NCBI GenBank assembly: GCA_947179485.1
Contig: OX359245.1
Coordinates: forward strand, 19,393,067 to 19,457,066
Source: Allacma fusca
Taxonomy: Eukaryota; Arthropoda; Collembola; Symphypleona; Sminthuridae
DNA length: 64,000 nucleotides
Reading direction: 5' to 3'
Shown: piece by piece, positions 9,894 through 19,977 of the stretch
How the letters are laid out: each line of letters starts with the position of its first letter
Position numbering within the stretch: position 1 is the first letter of the stretch
Program-made: the position numbers and the translations under genes
Notes under the pieces: generated by a model
Database searches by the model: none
What the model saw: only the letters and a program-made list of their open reading frames with translations
What the model was told of the DNA's origin: nothing

Positions 9894-12800
9894 ATGGACC
9901 TGGAGGAAGATTTCCATTTCTGCGTGGCTGACAGTGCATCCTGCAAAGCCGAGGACCTGTGTGATTCATGCTTGGAGATTCAGACGCAAGAAGCCATGGC
10001 TGGAGATGCTGCTCCTCTACCCGTTCTATCACCTACTGTGATGAACGAAGTCATCGAGGTCATGGAAACCGACATCCGCAAGAGCAACTTGATCGCCGAA
10101 CATAACAACTTACAAGACCAACATCTGCTGCAAAATCCAGGTTCTACAAAACTACAATGTTCCTACTGTCCACTGTATTTTGCTACACAAACTGATTACA
10201 CTATTCATAAGACATCACATAGATCTAAAAGATACACATGTGTTAGATGTAATATAGAATTTAGTAACAGAAACTTGTACACTGAACATATTAATGCCCA
10301 TGACGTAGAATTAGAAATTATTGATGTAAATGATGAAGTTAGGGACAATGGTTCTGTAAGAAAGAAGCGTAGTACTAAAAAAAAGCGTAATAAATTTACA
10401 TTTAAACTCTATCCCATTAGTTCTAACATATCTGAAAATTTGAAATCCTATAGAATAGATCTTAGTAGCATGTCACATTCGAACGATATAAGAGGGGTAA
10501 TGGATGCTATTAGACCCCAGCTAGTTCAACAAATCAAAAATGATCTACAGGTTTTTAGGAATTTAAAGATAATATTTCATATTAATTGTATCTTTGAAAA
10601 GATAGACTCTGAGGGTAACTCCCAGAGAATATCAAAGTGGATGTCATCTTTATCACATTTAATACTTCATGAAAGTACTATTGACTTAACTATAGAAACA
10701 ATTATTCAGAAACTCATAATTATGATTGAAGAATTTTGTGAGAATGGATCGGGGCTAGTTTTGATAGATATTCCCAGTTTAGATTTTATTATTACAAAGT
10801 ATCAACCCCTGCGGGGTGGTACATACACAAAACTTCCTTACTTACTTCAGAATGCACTTGATGAAAATAAGAAATGTTTATTTATTAACGTTAACAATAG
10901 TGCACAGGCTTACAATCAGGAAAAAGTACATCCTAGCCAACAGCGTTATAGAAGTTCCAGGGATTTAGACTCATGCTTTTTATTTGCAATTGCTGCAGGT
11001 ATACGAGGTTTAAATAATAATGCTCATGAGCAAATGCAACGTTACAGATGCATTATCAGGCAGTTAGATTTGACAGGTATACATATGCCAATGACACTAG
11101 AGCAGGTCCCTAGGTTTGAACGTCAGAACCCATTCCTTTCTGTTAATATTTTTGGTTTTGATGATACTGGAGTTACAGCTAACCATAGTGAGTTCGATAA
11201 TTTAGATGCCAGGGCACACAGCATTAAACGTAGAAACATGATTCATAGAAATACCTTTCCTCTGTATATAAGTAAGACAGTCGATAGTAATAATATAAAT
11301 GATACGGTTAACAATGAAAAAAGAAAACACAGGGCATTAATTAACAAAAATAGTCATTACAATATAGACCTCTTCATGATCATTCAGAAAGATCGTGAGG
11401 AGAACATAATTGATCCTACTCAGAAGGTCCCAACACGAGTTGACGATAGTGTCAACGAACATTTCGTATTGTGTAGGGATATTGATAGCTTGTTCTGTCA
11501 TCCTCAGCTCCGATATAGAGTGCATCTTTGCAGATATTGTTTACAAACATTTCGTTCCGCTGACACTTTACTCCGGCATATTGAGCGCTGTTCTTCTATT
11601 GGAGCTCAAAAGGCCATCTTTAACTCTGAACCTCAATCTAAAATTCAATTTGACGGTTTCAATTATATGGTCCCAGCCCCTTATGTTATATATTTGGACT
11701 TTGAGTCCAAACTTGTTCCTAAAGATCCAACGAAAGCTGATAGATATGGCAAAGTTCCGAATCCACATGCCTACCAGTTTCAGCCGACAGTCACTGCTGG
11801 GACAAGGGAATATACAGAGGAGCACATCCCATGTTCATACTCATATATCTGTATAGGTCCCAACGGGTCCCTTAGGCATAAGAGCACTTATCACATTCAA
11901 AGTGATGATGAGAATCTTATGGACTCGTTTTTTACCGATATAAACCTCTTTTCATCTACTCTCTTGGACGAAATTAAACTTAGGCAGGCAGAGGCTTCTA
12001 GTAATAGGAAGTATCCTTCAAATATGAATTCCATTAACCAGGGCATCTGTTATTTCTGTGAAGGACTCATTGATCCATTTGGAGAGGATGGTGAAAAGAG
12101 TGTGGAGCATCACGACCACTTTACACATATGTATATAGGGCAGGCTCATAGTAAATGCAATATAAAAGCTAGTTATTGCAAAAAAATTCCGGTTGTGGTG
12201 CATAATCTCTGTGGTTACGATAGTCATCCTATAGTGAAACATCTGGACCATGAGTCCATTGAGTCTGTCACTGCTATTCCACTTAGCTCAGAAAAGTTTT
12301 TGTCTATGGAAATTAATAAAAGGTTAGTTTTCATTGACAGCTTAAAATTTCTGAGTAGTTCCTTGGATAAACTTGCAGGGGTATTAGGAGAGAAAGGTTC
12401 CGAAAAGTTTAGAATTACTAAGGAGGTTTTTAGTCAGGATTATCCTAATGCTACAGCACACCAACATCTGCTTTTTAAGAAGGGTATATTTCCTTATGAG
12501 GCCATAACTTCTTTTTCTGATTTGGCGAAAACGGAACTTCCGCCAATAGAATCCTTTTATTCCAAACTGAAGGACGAGCATATTAGTCCGGCTGATTATC
12601 AGCATGCTCAATTGGTCTGGGAAAAGTTTGGTATAAAGGACATGGGTGAATACTGCAATTTTTATTGCAAGTTAGATGTCACCTTGTTGGCTGATGTTTT
12701 TCAAAATTTCCGTAATCTTTTCATAAGTTCATTTAACTTGGACCCTGCTCGCTTTTTCAGTTTACCAATGATAACTTGGCAGGCTGCATTAAAGTATAGC

Positions 12801-14387
12801 AAGGTTAAATTGGATTATATCAGAGATAGCGATATACATGTCTTTTTAGAGGCTGGACTTAGGGGTGGTTACGCCGGCTCAGGTTCTAAAAGATATGCGG
12901 ATGCTAATAATAAGTATGTCCCAGAAACTTATAATCCATCCAAAGAATGTGAATATATTATGTATTGGGATGCGAATGCGTTGTATGCAAAGGCAATGGA
13001 TTCGCATCTGCCAACAAAAAACTTTTCTTGGCTGTCTGATTCAGAAGTCATGTATTTGTCACAAGTTGACAATATTATGAACTTGCCTGATGATGGCGAA
13101 GAAGGCTACTTTTTTGAGGTTGATCTTTCTGTGCATGAAGATAAGCATTATTATTTTAATGACTATCCACTTGCACCGCAAAAGCGATGCGTGGATATCA
13201 GTGAAATGTCTGCTCATCAAGTTGACTTGCAAAGTGAATTGAAATTAACTCATGGCTCTATGAAGGTTGGCAAGCTTATTGCAGATCTGCATCCAAAATC
13301 TAAGTACGTAGTTCATTATAGGACTCTTAAAAAGTATATTGAATTAGGGATGTCGCTAGATAGGGTTCATAGAATTTTAAAATTTCAGCAGTCAGATTGG
13401 TTGAGGTGTTTTATCGATTTATGTACCGAGCAGCGGAAGGTAGCTACCACGGAATTTGAGAAGGATTTCTGGAAACTATGCGTGAACGCTTGCTTCGGGA
13501 AGTCAATAGAGCAGGTTAGAAATAGATCAGTGATTCATGTTTTAACTAAAAATAAAAATAAAAATTCTATGTTCAATGATAGGGTTTTAAACTTTTCCCG
13601 TAAGTCCTCGTTGAAAGATATCATTATGATAACTCCCAATATTGCTTTATTCGTCATGCGCACAAGCAGCGCGTATTTAAATAAACCCATTTATACAGGA
13701 ATTTCATGTTTAGACATTAGCAAAATTATAATGTATGACTTTTTCTATAATTATCTTAAGGTAAAGTATAATAGCGATAGCAATTGCGAGGTGAAACTTA
13801 TAGGTACAGACACAGATAGTTTAATGGTAAGCATAGTGAGTTCTAACCATAATTTAGATGTATATAAGGATATGAGGGAACATCATGAACTTTTTGACTT
13901 ATCTAATTTTAAGCCTTGTAGTAGTGTAAATGCTGAGTGGGGCAAGTTTTATGTAGAAGATAATAAAAAAGTTAGAGGTGTTATGAAGGATGTCTCAGCG
14001 GGGCATCCGATTAAGTCTTTCCGGTTTTTAAAATCTAAAATGTATGCTTACTTAACTTATGATGGTCTAGTCGATAAGAAAGCAAAGGGTATTCCAAAAT
14101 CTTATGTTAAGAATCATCAGACGTTTGATGATTTTGATCGTGTATTAACAGATGCATGGGAAACTAAAATGGTTAGATATAGAAAAATAACTTCAATAGG
14201 ACATAGGTTATATAATGTAAATGAACAGAAACGTGGTTTAAATGCTTTTGATAATAAGAGGTATCACAGTACTTTTAATATAAGTTTAGCGTATGGGCAT
14301 AGGGACGTTGAGGTTCATAATAATTTGGATAAGTTACTTAAAATAATGGAAGATGATAAGTTTGCAAATATTGATTGTGATACATGA
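9894..14387 (+). CDS. POLB: Polinton protein-primed family B DNA polymerase
   Basis: This enzyme replicates the element using a protein primer. The N-terminal part has two C2H2-type fingers (CSYCPLYFATQTDYTIH and CVRCNIEFSNRNLYTEH) and another Cys/His cluster near residue 545. The exonuclease motif YLDFES lies near residue 600. A treble-clef endonuclease-like motif follows near 725-750 (CYFCEG...EHHDHFTHMYIGQAHSKCN), as in other Polinton polymerases. Polymerase motifs are DANALYAKAM (about 1025), KLCVNACFGKS (about 1195) and GTDTDS (about 1304). The length of 1,497 residues is at the long end for the family because of the finger-rich extension. It is followed at 128 bases by the packaging ATPase on the same strand. 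Confidence 0.95.
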   Translation: MDLEEDFHFCVADSASCKAEDLCDSCLEIQTQEAMAGDAAPLPVLSPTVMNEVIEVMETDIRKSNLIAEHNNLQDQHLLQNPGSTKLQCSYCPLYFATQTDYTIHKTSHRSKRYTCVRCNIEFSNRNLYTEHINAHDVELEIIDVNDEVRDNGSVRKKRSTKKKRNKFTFKLYPISSNISENLKSYRIDLSSMSHSNDIRGVMDAIRPQLVQQIKNDLQVFRNLKIIFHINCIFEKIDSEGNSQRISKWMSSLSHLILHESTIDLTIETIIQKLIIMIEEFCENGSGLVLIDIPSLDFIITKYQPLRGGTYTKLPYLLQNALDENKKCLFINVNNSAQAYNQEKVHPSQQRYRSSRDLDSCFLFAIAAGIRGLNNNAHEQMQRYRCIIRQLDLTGIHMPMTLEQVPRFERQNPFLSVNIFGFDDTGVTANHSEFDNLDARAHSIKRRNMIHRNTFPLYISKTVDSNNINDTVNNEKRKHRALINKNSHYNIDLFMIIQKDREENIIDPTQKVPTRVDDSVNEHFVLCRDIDSLFCHPQLRYRVHLCRYCLQTFRSADTLLRHIERCSSIGAQKAIFNSEPQSKIQFDGFNYMVPAPYVIYLDFESKLVPKDPTKADRYGKVPNPHAYQFQPTVTAGTREYTEEHIPCSYSYICIGPNGSLRHKSTYHIQSDDENLMDSFFTDINLFSSTLLDEIKLRQAEASSNRKYPSNMNSINQGICYFCEGLIDPFGEDGEKSVEHHDHFTHMYIGQAHSKCNIKASYCKKIPVVVHNLCGYDSHPIVKHLDHESIESVTAIPLSSEKFLSMEINKRLVFIDSLKFLSSSLDKLAGVLGEKGSEKFRITKEVFSQDYPNATAHQHLLFKKGIFPYEAITSFSDLAKTELPPIESFYSKLKDEHISPADYQHAQLVWEKFGIKDMGEYCNFYCKLDVTLLADVFQNFRNLFISSFNLDPARFFSLPMITWQAALKYSKVKLDYIRDSDIHVFLEAGLRGGYAGSGSKRYADANNKYVPETYNPSKECEYIMYWDANALYAKAMDSHLPTKNFSWLSDSEVMYLSQVDNIMNLPDDGEEGYFFEVDLSVHEDKHYYFNDYPLAPQKRCVDISEMSAHQVDLQSELKLTHGSMKVGKLIADLHPKSKYVVHYRTLKKYIELGMSLDRVHRILKFQQSDWLRCFIDLCTEQRKVATTEFEKDFWKLCVNACFGKSIEQVRNRSVIHVLTKNKNKNSMFNDRVLNFSRKSSLKDIIMITPNIALFVMRTSSAYLNKPIYTGISCLDISKIIMYDFFYNYLKVKYNSDSNCEVKLIGTDTDSLMVSIVSSNHNLDVYKDMREHHELFDLSNFKPCSSVNAEWGKFYVEDNKKVRGVMKDVSAGHPIKSFRFLKSKMYAYLTYDGLVDKKAKGIPKSYVKNHQTFDDFDRVLTDAWETKMVRYRKITSIGHRLYNVNEQKRGLNAFDNKRYHSTFNISLAYGHRDVEVHNNLDKLLKIMEDDKFANIDCDT

Positions 14388-14514
14388 TGTAAAAAAATAT
14401 ATTGTTAATAATTTTGTAAATATGTATTAATAATGTGTAAATAAAAAACAAATGTCTAAAAATAAAATCATATAATTTTCCACTCTTTGAATCATTTCAC
14501 ATTATTGTTTCATC

Positions 14515-15165
14515 ATGGACGCACCTACATTTGATTACACTCTGCATGCACCTTTTAACTTTGTTATTTCGGGACCAACTATGAGCGGGAAATCCCAGCT
14601 TACTAAAAGCATTATATCTCGAAGGAATGAAATCATTTTTCCAACCATAGAGCATGTTGTGTACTGCTACGGTATTGATCAACCCAATGAATTTGCATCG
14701 ATGAAGAAACAATTCCCTGAAATACAATTTCATCACGGGTTGCCTAAAGAATACGGCGACGACATGCTCAGTCCATATCTTTACATATTGGATGATCTAA
14801 TGGAGGAAGCTTCAAAATCGAAAGATGTCATGCAAGCATTTGTTAGAGGTAGCCATCATCGAAATTGTTCCATCATTTTCATAACACAAAACTTTTTTCA
14901 TGATGGGCTTAGACCTTTAACAACCAATGCCAAATATATTTGCTTATTCAAGAACCCGAGGGAAACTCAAGTTGTGAATAAGATTGGATGTCAAATGAAC
15001 TGTGGGAAAAAGCATGAGCTTATGGAAGATGCATATAAGCAGTGTATTTCAGTACCTCATGGATACCTTATGATTGATTGCAGCCAGACTCAAAATGATA
15101 ATTATAGACTTAGAAGCAATGTATTTCCAGATCCAGATTGTATTATATTTATTAATCAGAAATAA
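14515..15165 (+). CDS. ATP: Polinton FtsK/HerA-type DNA-packaging ATPase
   Basis: The 216-residue protein has a Walker A motif GPTMSGKS at residues 20-27 and a Walker B strand LYILDDLME near residues 89-97. This matches the A32-like packaging ATPases of Polintons, adintoviruses and related double-jelly-roll viruses, which pump DNA into the capsid. A sensor-like stretch IIFITQNFF follows. Size is typical. It directly follows the polymerase gene. Confidence 0.92.
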   Translation: MDAPTFDYTLHAPFNFVISGPTMSGKSQLTKSIISRRNEIIFPTIEHVVYCYGIDQPNEFASMKKQFPEIQFHHGLPKEYGDDMLSPYLYILDDLMEEASKSKDVMQAFVRGSHHRNCSIIFITQNFFHDGLRPLTTNAKYICLFKNPRETQVVNKIGCQMNCGKKHELMEDAYKQCISVPHGYLMIDCSQTQNDNYRLRSNVFPDPDCIIFINQK

Positions 15166-15186
15166 AGAAAAAAGATTACAAATGAT

Positions 15187-15928
15187 TCAAAAATTAATTA
15201 CATAATGCATAGCAATATCCTTGAAATCGCTCATCAGCATGGTAATGGTGTTTTGATTTTGTGTGAGAGTGATCTGTCTCTCATCGCAATCTTTGCATGC
15301 CCAGTCAATTTGAGCAAACGTAGTCTTCATGATATCTTGCCTGTCAAATCCATCCTTGCATGCTGCACAGTAACTTGGGTACGGCTTGGAATAAATCTTG
15401 TCAGGTCGTGCCTCTCGCTTTAGTCTAGTAGGGACATCGGTACCCTTCATTTTTTGAGTGATGATTTTCACATTAGCAGCGTTCTTAACAGGTGGAGTTG
15501 ATTTCCTCCTATTAGACTTGGGATCAACACATTTCTTGATACATGATGATGTAACACATTGAGAATCCTTAGGAGGATTATTATTCCAGTCAAATGTTCC
15601 ACAAACATCCTGCCCAATGGATTCCAAACGATCTGCCTCTGCAGCAGACGCAGATACAACTGCTGTAAACATCAAAATTAATTACTACATCAACTTAAAT
15701 ATTATCCATGCTTCCGAACGAGGTACGAAGGAAGGGTGCGACGATGGGTAAGGTTTGGGTTTTTTTCCCTCCCCCTCCTTTTTCGCCAAACCGTAACGGA
15801 AGCGCGGCGGCGGCGGGGCGCGGAGGGAGTGGGCGCGGAGTTGAATTGTGAGAATGGGATTTTGTCAACTTACCATTGATGCTGTGTTCAATTTCCATAG
15901 CGGCTTTAACCAGCTGTGCTTGAGCCAT
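15187..15928 (-). CDS. Unknown Polinton protein with a Cys-rich C-terminal half
   Basis: The main open stretch (15675-15187) encodes about 160 residues with a basic middle and paired cysteines, CAACKDGF and CKDCDERQ, that could bind zinc. A short leading stretch, MAQAQLVKAAMEIEHS, begins at 15928 and ends at a donor-like site, so an intron is likely. The GC-rich tract inside the proposed intron (about 15,795-15,840) is unlike the rest of the element. The family is unknown to me. A TATA-like block at 16,122-16,131 lies about 195 bases upstream. Confidence 0.45.
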
Positions 15929-16121
15929 TATTACTGCTAGTTAGATGGGAACAGTTCGAATGAGTAATGAACGCGCAGTGGTGATGAAGGTATATCGACA
16001 CTAGACAGTTGATGCCAATTGTCAGGAAAAAGAAGAAAATTGGGATGACAATTGAAAAATCCATGCAGATGAGATGAGTAGAATGGTTGATGTTAGAATG
16101 ATTTAGGAAATGGGTCAAACA

Positions 16122-16131
16122 CGGTATTTAT
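16122..16131 (-). promoter_or_regulatory. Shared TATA-like block (ATAAATACCG) upstream of the 162-aa protein
   Basis: The minus-strand sequence ATAAATACCG occurs here and again at 17,144-17,153. In both places it lies about 195-205 bases before the start of a minus-strand Polinton gene. I infer a common promoter element. Confidence 0.4.
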
Positions 16132-16185
16132 GCTCAGAATAAGAATTTATTTTTTTTTATTTGTCAAGGAATTGTACAAGCAAGG

Positions 16186-16941
16186 TTAAAAATGTTCTGG
16201 AAAGTTCGGGTTTCGATTGAACCCAAAGTTTCGTCTTATACGTTCATCAACATGCCTACTGCAGTCCTCCAACGTATCATGGATGTCGCTGATACGTCCT
16301 CTGCACGTGTTATAATAGTACACAAGGTTACTGATGATCTCTGGAGTTTGTTCCAGTTTCCAATTAACACGCATCTTTTTCCCACTCAAAGTGGTTCGTT
16401 GAACGTTCATGAATAAACGTTGCCCATCCTCAGAACGAGAGTACCAAACCTTGGGGCGGTTGGGATCCTTGGGATGACCATGAAGCTTGAAAAATGGTTT
16501 TCCATACGTATCCTTTATTTGTTCTTTCTCCGGTTTCCCTGCTTCATCAAAAGATGGAGACTCATTCGATTCGCCCGGTATAGATTCTTCCGATGATGCC
16601 CGCTTACGAGTAGCAATCAGCATATCCCGATACTGCGTAGTTGTTGAGTCCACTTGGTCACCAACTTCGTTGGACGTAGTAGTATTAGTAGGTAAATCGA
16701 TCAGAGCTTCGTTGGGCTTGTCTTGCACAGATAAATCCATTGAAGCGTCAGCTTCACTGGTAGAGTCCTTGCCTTTAACAGATAAATCAAGTACAGAGTC
16801 AGGTCCACTGGTGGAGGTAACCTCACCTTCAACCGTTTTGATGCATTGATTGATTTCAGTATCCATCTTCTTGTTGAGTTCTCTAAAAAATTTAAACAGT
16901 GTAAACAATAGCCTGAAAGTCTTCAAGATGCAGTCATGCAT
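16186..16941 (-). CDS. Unknown acidic Polinton protein with a conserved-looking C-terminal domain
   Basis: The predicted protein is up to 251 residues; MDTEINQ at about residue 26 is a likelier start. The N-terminal half is acidic, low in complexity and carries repeated DLSVK/DLSVQ-like motifs. The C-terminal half is folded in character, with KPFFKLHGHPKDPNRPKVWY and a His/Arg-rich end. I do not recognise a family. It lies between the 162-residue protein and the integrase, all on the minus strand. Confidence 0.5.
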   Translation of the reverse strand: MHDCILKTFRLLFTLFKFFRELNKKMDTEINQCIKTVEGEVTSTSGPDSVLDLSVKGKDSTSEADASMDLSVQDKPNEALIDLPTNTTTSNEVGDQVDSTTTQYRDMLIATRKRASSEESIPGESNESPSFDEAGKPEKEQIKDTYGKPFFKLHGHPKDPNRPKVWYSRSEDGQRLFMNVQRTTLSGKKMRVNWKLEQTPEIISNLVYYYNTCRGRISDIHDTLEDCSRHVDERIRRNFGFNRNPNFPEHF

Positions 16942-17143
16942 TTTGATGTTAGTAACAAATTTTCAATCAAAACCATACCGACAGACTTGGATTTAACAAG
17001 TTGAATGTTTTCTGTGCTTCTTCAACGGGGATAATATGTATAATATTTAATTGCAGTATTTTCAAAGCGTTGTTGAACTCAAATTGTGTAATATACAAGT
17101 TGAGACGTCAGAAGCTGAATGATACAAACTGTAGCAACAAGCG

Positions 17144-17153
17144 CGGTATTTAT
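17144..17153 (-). promoter_or_regulatory. Shared TATA-like block upstream of the 251-aa protein
   Basis: This is the second instance of the minus-strand ATAAATACCG block, 203 bases before the start at 16,941. See 16,122-16,131 for the first. Confidence 0.4.
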
Positions 17154-17268
17154 TCCCCAAAAAAATGTGGGGGTCATAGAGCAATCCTTGATAAACAATG
17201 TAACAAGGACAGTCAGCAGGATCTAAAGGTGTATGCGTATCATTGAATATATTGTTGCTGTAGTAGTA

Positions 17269-18201
17269 TTAATAATTGACCTTGGAAAGTTCCTGACTGT
17301 AAAATCCGCCTTCCATAACGTCATTATCTTTGGGATCAGTTAAGTAATACATGCGCGGGTTTGAGTTTCCTACTCTGTTTATAGTAAACACCTCTGGTTT
17401 AAAACGTCTAGAGTATCCTTTTTCAAAACGACCTTTATCAATTGAAATGAGAACACGATCTCCAACATTGAACTTGGGCTTATCATAAGACTTTAGTTCC
17501 TTATTTCCATATAGATTGAACCATACCTCCATTTCATTTTTAGAGTTAACATTTACTGGCGCGAATTTTGTACTGGAATGAACAGTTGCATTATAATTTC
17601 GAACTAATTTTGGTAAAACATGAACAAATCTATAGCTTCCTTTATGCTGCACATATCGACTTATCTTTTCCATAATGGTTCGATTAAATCTTTCAACGAT
17701 GCAGGCCTTCAGTTCAGATTGAACATGAAAGATTTCAATTCCGTTATTCACGCAAAATTCTTTGAAATCTTTTTTAAATTCACCACCTTTGTCACACTGA
17801 ATTCTTTTTGGTTGTCTACCAGAGGTTTTCAATACTTTCTTGAAAACTGTTATTACATCCAAGCTATTTTTGGTTTTAACAGGGTGGACAAAGGCATATT
17901 TACTAAAAGCATCGATAATGCTGAACAGATACCTATGATTGTTATTAAATTTGGAGTAAGCTGATATATCTATTAAATCAATTACCCACTGTTCATCTAT
18001 TCCATGCACCACAACCTGACGTCTTGTAAATTTACGTATTGCAGGTTTGTTTTCAGTGTAAGTTGGGATACCACGTAGAATTCTTTCAATTGTAGATCTA
18101 CATTCCCCACCTTTATAATGTTTCATAAAATTACTTAAACCAGAAAAACTACCTTTGAATTTCGGGTTCAGATACAGACGCTTTATTTTTGCATCTGACA
18201 T
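17269..18201 (-). CDS. INT: Polinton retroviral-type integrase
   Basis: The 310-residue protein is an rve-family DDE integrase that inserts the element. The catalytic triad is visible as D75 in QWVIDLID, D137 in QCDKGGEF and E170 in CIVERFNRT. The C-terminal part NVGDRVLISIDKGRFEKGY resembles the SH3-like or chromo-like tail region of Polinton integrases. The start MSDAKIKRL agrees with the frame. A 6-bp target duplication flanking the element fits its activity. Confidence 0.93.
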   Translation of the reverse strand: MSDAKIKRLYLNPKFKGSFSGLSNFMKHYKGGECRSTIERILRGIPTYTENKPAIRKFTRRQVVVHGIDEQWVIDLIDISAYSKFNNNHRYLFSIIDAFSKYAFVHPVKTKNSLDVITVFKKVLKTSGRQPKRIQCDKGGEFKKDFKEFCVNNGIEIFHVQSELKACIVERFNRTIMEKISRYVQHKGSYRFVHVLPKLVRNYNATVHSSTKFAPVNVNSKNEMEVWFNLYGNKELKSYDKPKFNVGDRVLISIDKGRFEKGYSRRFKPEVFTINRVGNSNPRMYYLTDPKDNDVMEGGFYSQELSKVNY

Positions 18202-18237
18202 TGTGCAATGACGCTAGTTAAATATACTTTATAATAA

Positions 18238-18648
18238 TTGTACATTGGCTTATGTAAGTCAGATAATATAGGGAACTGTATTAGTTCACATGTATTGTTT
18301 TTTAACTTCCGAAAACGAACATCAAGTATGAAGCGGTTGCTTAGAAATCAGTTATTTTTAAAAAAATGCAAGTGCAAACGTAAAGTTAATGATTGTCTTA
18401 ATAAAGCTTCGAATGACGAAGTTAAAACTTTATCTGAATGTGCTCGTAATCTAATTATAGGTAATGTACCCATATCTCCAACAACAGTTGAGAAACTGCG
18501 TCCATACAAAAAACATCTACGTGAACTCTCGCTAAAATCTCTATCATTGAGAAAAAAACGTAAAGTTCTTCAGCGTGGTGGGGGATTCTTCATACCTATT
18601 CTAGCTTCATTAGCAACTTCCTTACTGTCAAACGTTCTTGCGAATTAA
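18238..18648 (+). CDS. Small Polinton protein with a basic body and hydrophobic tail
   Basis: The likely start is the Met of MKRLLRNQLF (18328), giving about 106 residues. It is rich in Lys and Arg in the middle and ends with RGGGFFIPILASLATSLL, a glycine-rich turn followed by a hydrophobic helix. This arrangement is seen in small virion proteins of Polintons and adintoviruses that have been compared with adenovirus pX and pVI. It overlaps the next gene by a few bases. Confidence 0.6.
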   Translation: MYIGLCKSDNIGNCISSHVLFFNFRKRTSSMKRLLRNQLFLKKCKCKRKVNDCLNKASNDEVKTLSECARNLIIGNVPISPTTVEKLRPYKKHLRELSLKSLSLRKKRKVLQRGGGFFIPILASLATSLLSNVLAN

Positions 18649-19441
18649 TTTTTTTAGCATGACTAAGCGAATGAAGCTGATTCCAGAATCGCTGTATAAT
18701 GCGATAATGTCAAAGACGAATGATAATATTAACGAGCCATCAAAGATACTAAATTCACATGTGCTGTCTAACGAAGTAAAACAAGCTCTGTATGGTGAAT
18801 ATGCTAGGCAGATGAAAAATAAAAAACATTACGATGACAATCAACCATTGCTTGTTAAGTTGTTTAACCAGCAAGGGAACGTGTTGACCCCGCTTTTCAA
18901 CAAACATTCGTTGGGTGTACAATCTAAACCAAACAATCCAACTGCTACTACTAGTACCACTACTACAAACGTTCCTATTAAAAAAGATCGGGGAAGCAGG
19001 CAAAGTACTTCTAGTAATTCCTCATATTTTACCTCAAAGCTACTCGCCGATTCTGAGACTCAAGATAATGACAATCCGTATATGAGTGATCTGACAGATG
19101 ACTATTATGAAAATATTTCTCAATCTGACGAGCCCATGGATATTACCCCAAAAGGAATGTCGCGGGAAGCTTCCCCTGATATAATAAAAGGTTATTATCA
19201 AAATAAACTGAGACAACAGCGTAAGCGAAACCTGGATTCTAAAAGAATTCTTAAAGGACCGAGGTTAAACGTTGCAGGACCACATCGTAAACGTATACGG
19301 ATTCAACTTGCCGCATTACCCTCGAAAGTAATAAAGAAACACCATTATGACGATAAATGCAAGGGATGTCTTTTAGCGAAGAATCAACGTGGTAAAGGAA
19401 ACATGCGGAGGATACTATCCAATTGGAAAAATTTTGATTAA
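18638..19441 (+). CDS. Polinton protein of unknown function, low-complexity middle
   Basis: The likely start is MTKRMKLIPESLYNAI (18659). The first 80 residues are mixed helical, with KLIPESLYN and SNEVKQALYGEYARQ. The middle is Thr/Ser/Asn-rich and probably disordered. The C-terminal part is strongly basic and ends with two Cys (KCKGCLLAK). Its position next to the small hydrophobic-tailed protein is common in insect Polintons. A structural or DNA-binding role is possible but not shown. Confidence 0.5.
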   Translation: MRINFFSMTKRMKLIPESLYNAIMSKTNDNINEPSKILNSHVLSNEVKQALYGEYARQMKNKKHYDDNQPLLVKLFNQQGNVLTPLFNKHSLGVQSKPNNPTATTSTTTTNVPIKKDRGSRQSTSSNSSYFTSKLLADSETQDNDNPYMSDLTDDYYENISQSDEPMDITPKGMSREASPDIIKGYYQNKLRQQRKRNLDSKRILKGPRLNVAGPHRKRIRIQLAALPSKVIKKHHYDDKCKGCLLAKNQRGKGNMRRILSNWKNFD

Positions 19442-19977
19442 TAAGTTTTATTAATTTTTTCAAACTTTGTTACATTCTGAAGAATTGTTTTACTACAGCA
19501 ATTATGTTTTAATAAATATTGTCTTGATGCAATAAAATATGACACGTACTTGTCATTTCGAGTATAATTATTTGTAAATTCACAATAAATCTTCATGGGA
19601 CTACATCGCTGTAGACGTTTGTACAAAAAAAACAATACATAATTCCCACATACTGTCGAGCCCCAATTCTGCAGCTGTTTAATATTTTCTCTCACGCAAG
19701 CCTTACATCGCTTAGCAAATATTTTAAAATCTTTGGCATAGTGGCTTATACCAAACCCATACGAATCAAAAAACTCCAAGCAGCTGGTTTTACTCTCCTT
19801 ATAAAATGCCAGCCAATGATCCCCAGGTTTTGTACTTGGATCTGAATTAACCACTAGACATAGCGGAAATCGGTCAAATTTTACATGTTTCAACTCATCA
19901 CATGATATTACATCAAATTTAGCATTTCTGGTTTTACATATTACATTAAGATAATTATAAACTTGATCCGTATTCAT
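19438..19977 (-). CDS. PRO: Polinton adenain-like cysteine protease
   Basis: The 179-residue protein matches the Ulp1/adenain family maturation protease. The triad is seen as His54 in GDHWLAFY, Asp71 in EFFDSYG and Cys110 in STVCGNYVLFFL, with Gln103 (LQNWGS) as the likely oxyanion-hole residue. In related viruses it trims capsid proteins. It overlaps the end of the 267-residue protein on the other strand by four bases, and starts 3 bases from the major capsid stop. Confidence 0.92.
   Translation of the reverse strand: MNTDQVYNYLNVICKTRNAKFDVISCDELKHVKFDRFPLCLVVNSDPSTKPGDHWLAFYKESKTSCLEFFDSYGFGISHYAKDFKIFAKRCKACVRENIKQLQNWGSTVCGNYVLFFLYKRLQRCSPMKIYCEFTNNYTRNDKYVSYFIASRQYLLKHNCCSKTILQNVTKFEKINKTY

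Noticed and set aside
15695-16118. Other minus-strand frames around the GC-rich tract in the Polinton
   Set aside because: They are low-complexity or have no domain character and overlap the proposed intron and promoter region.
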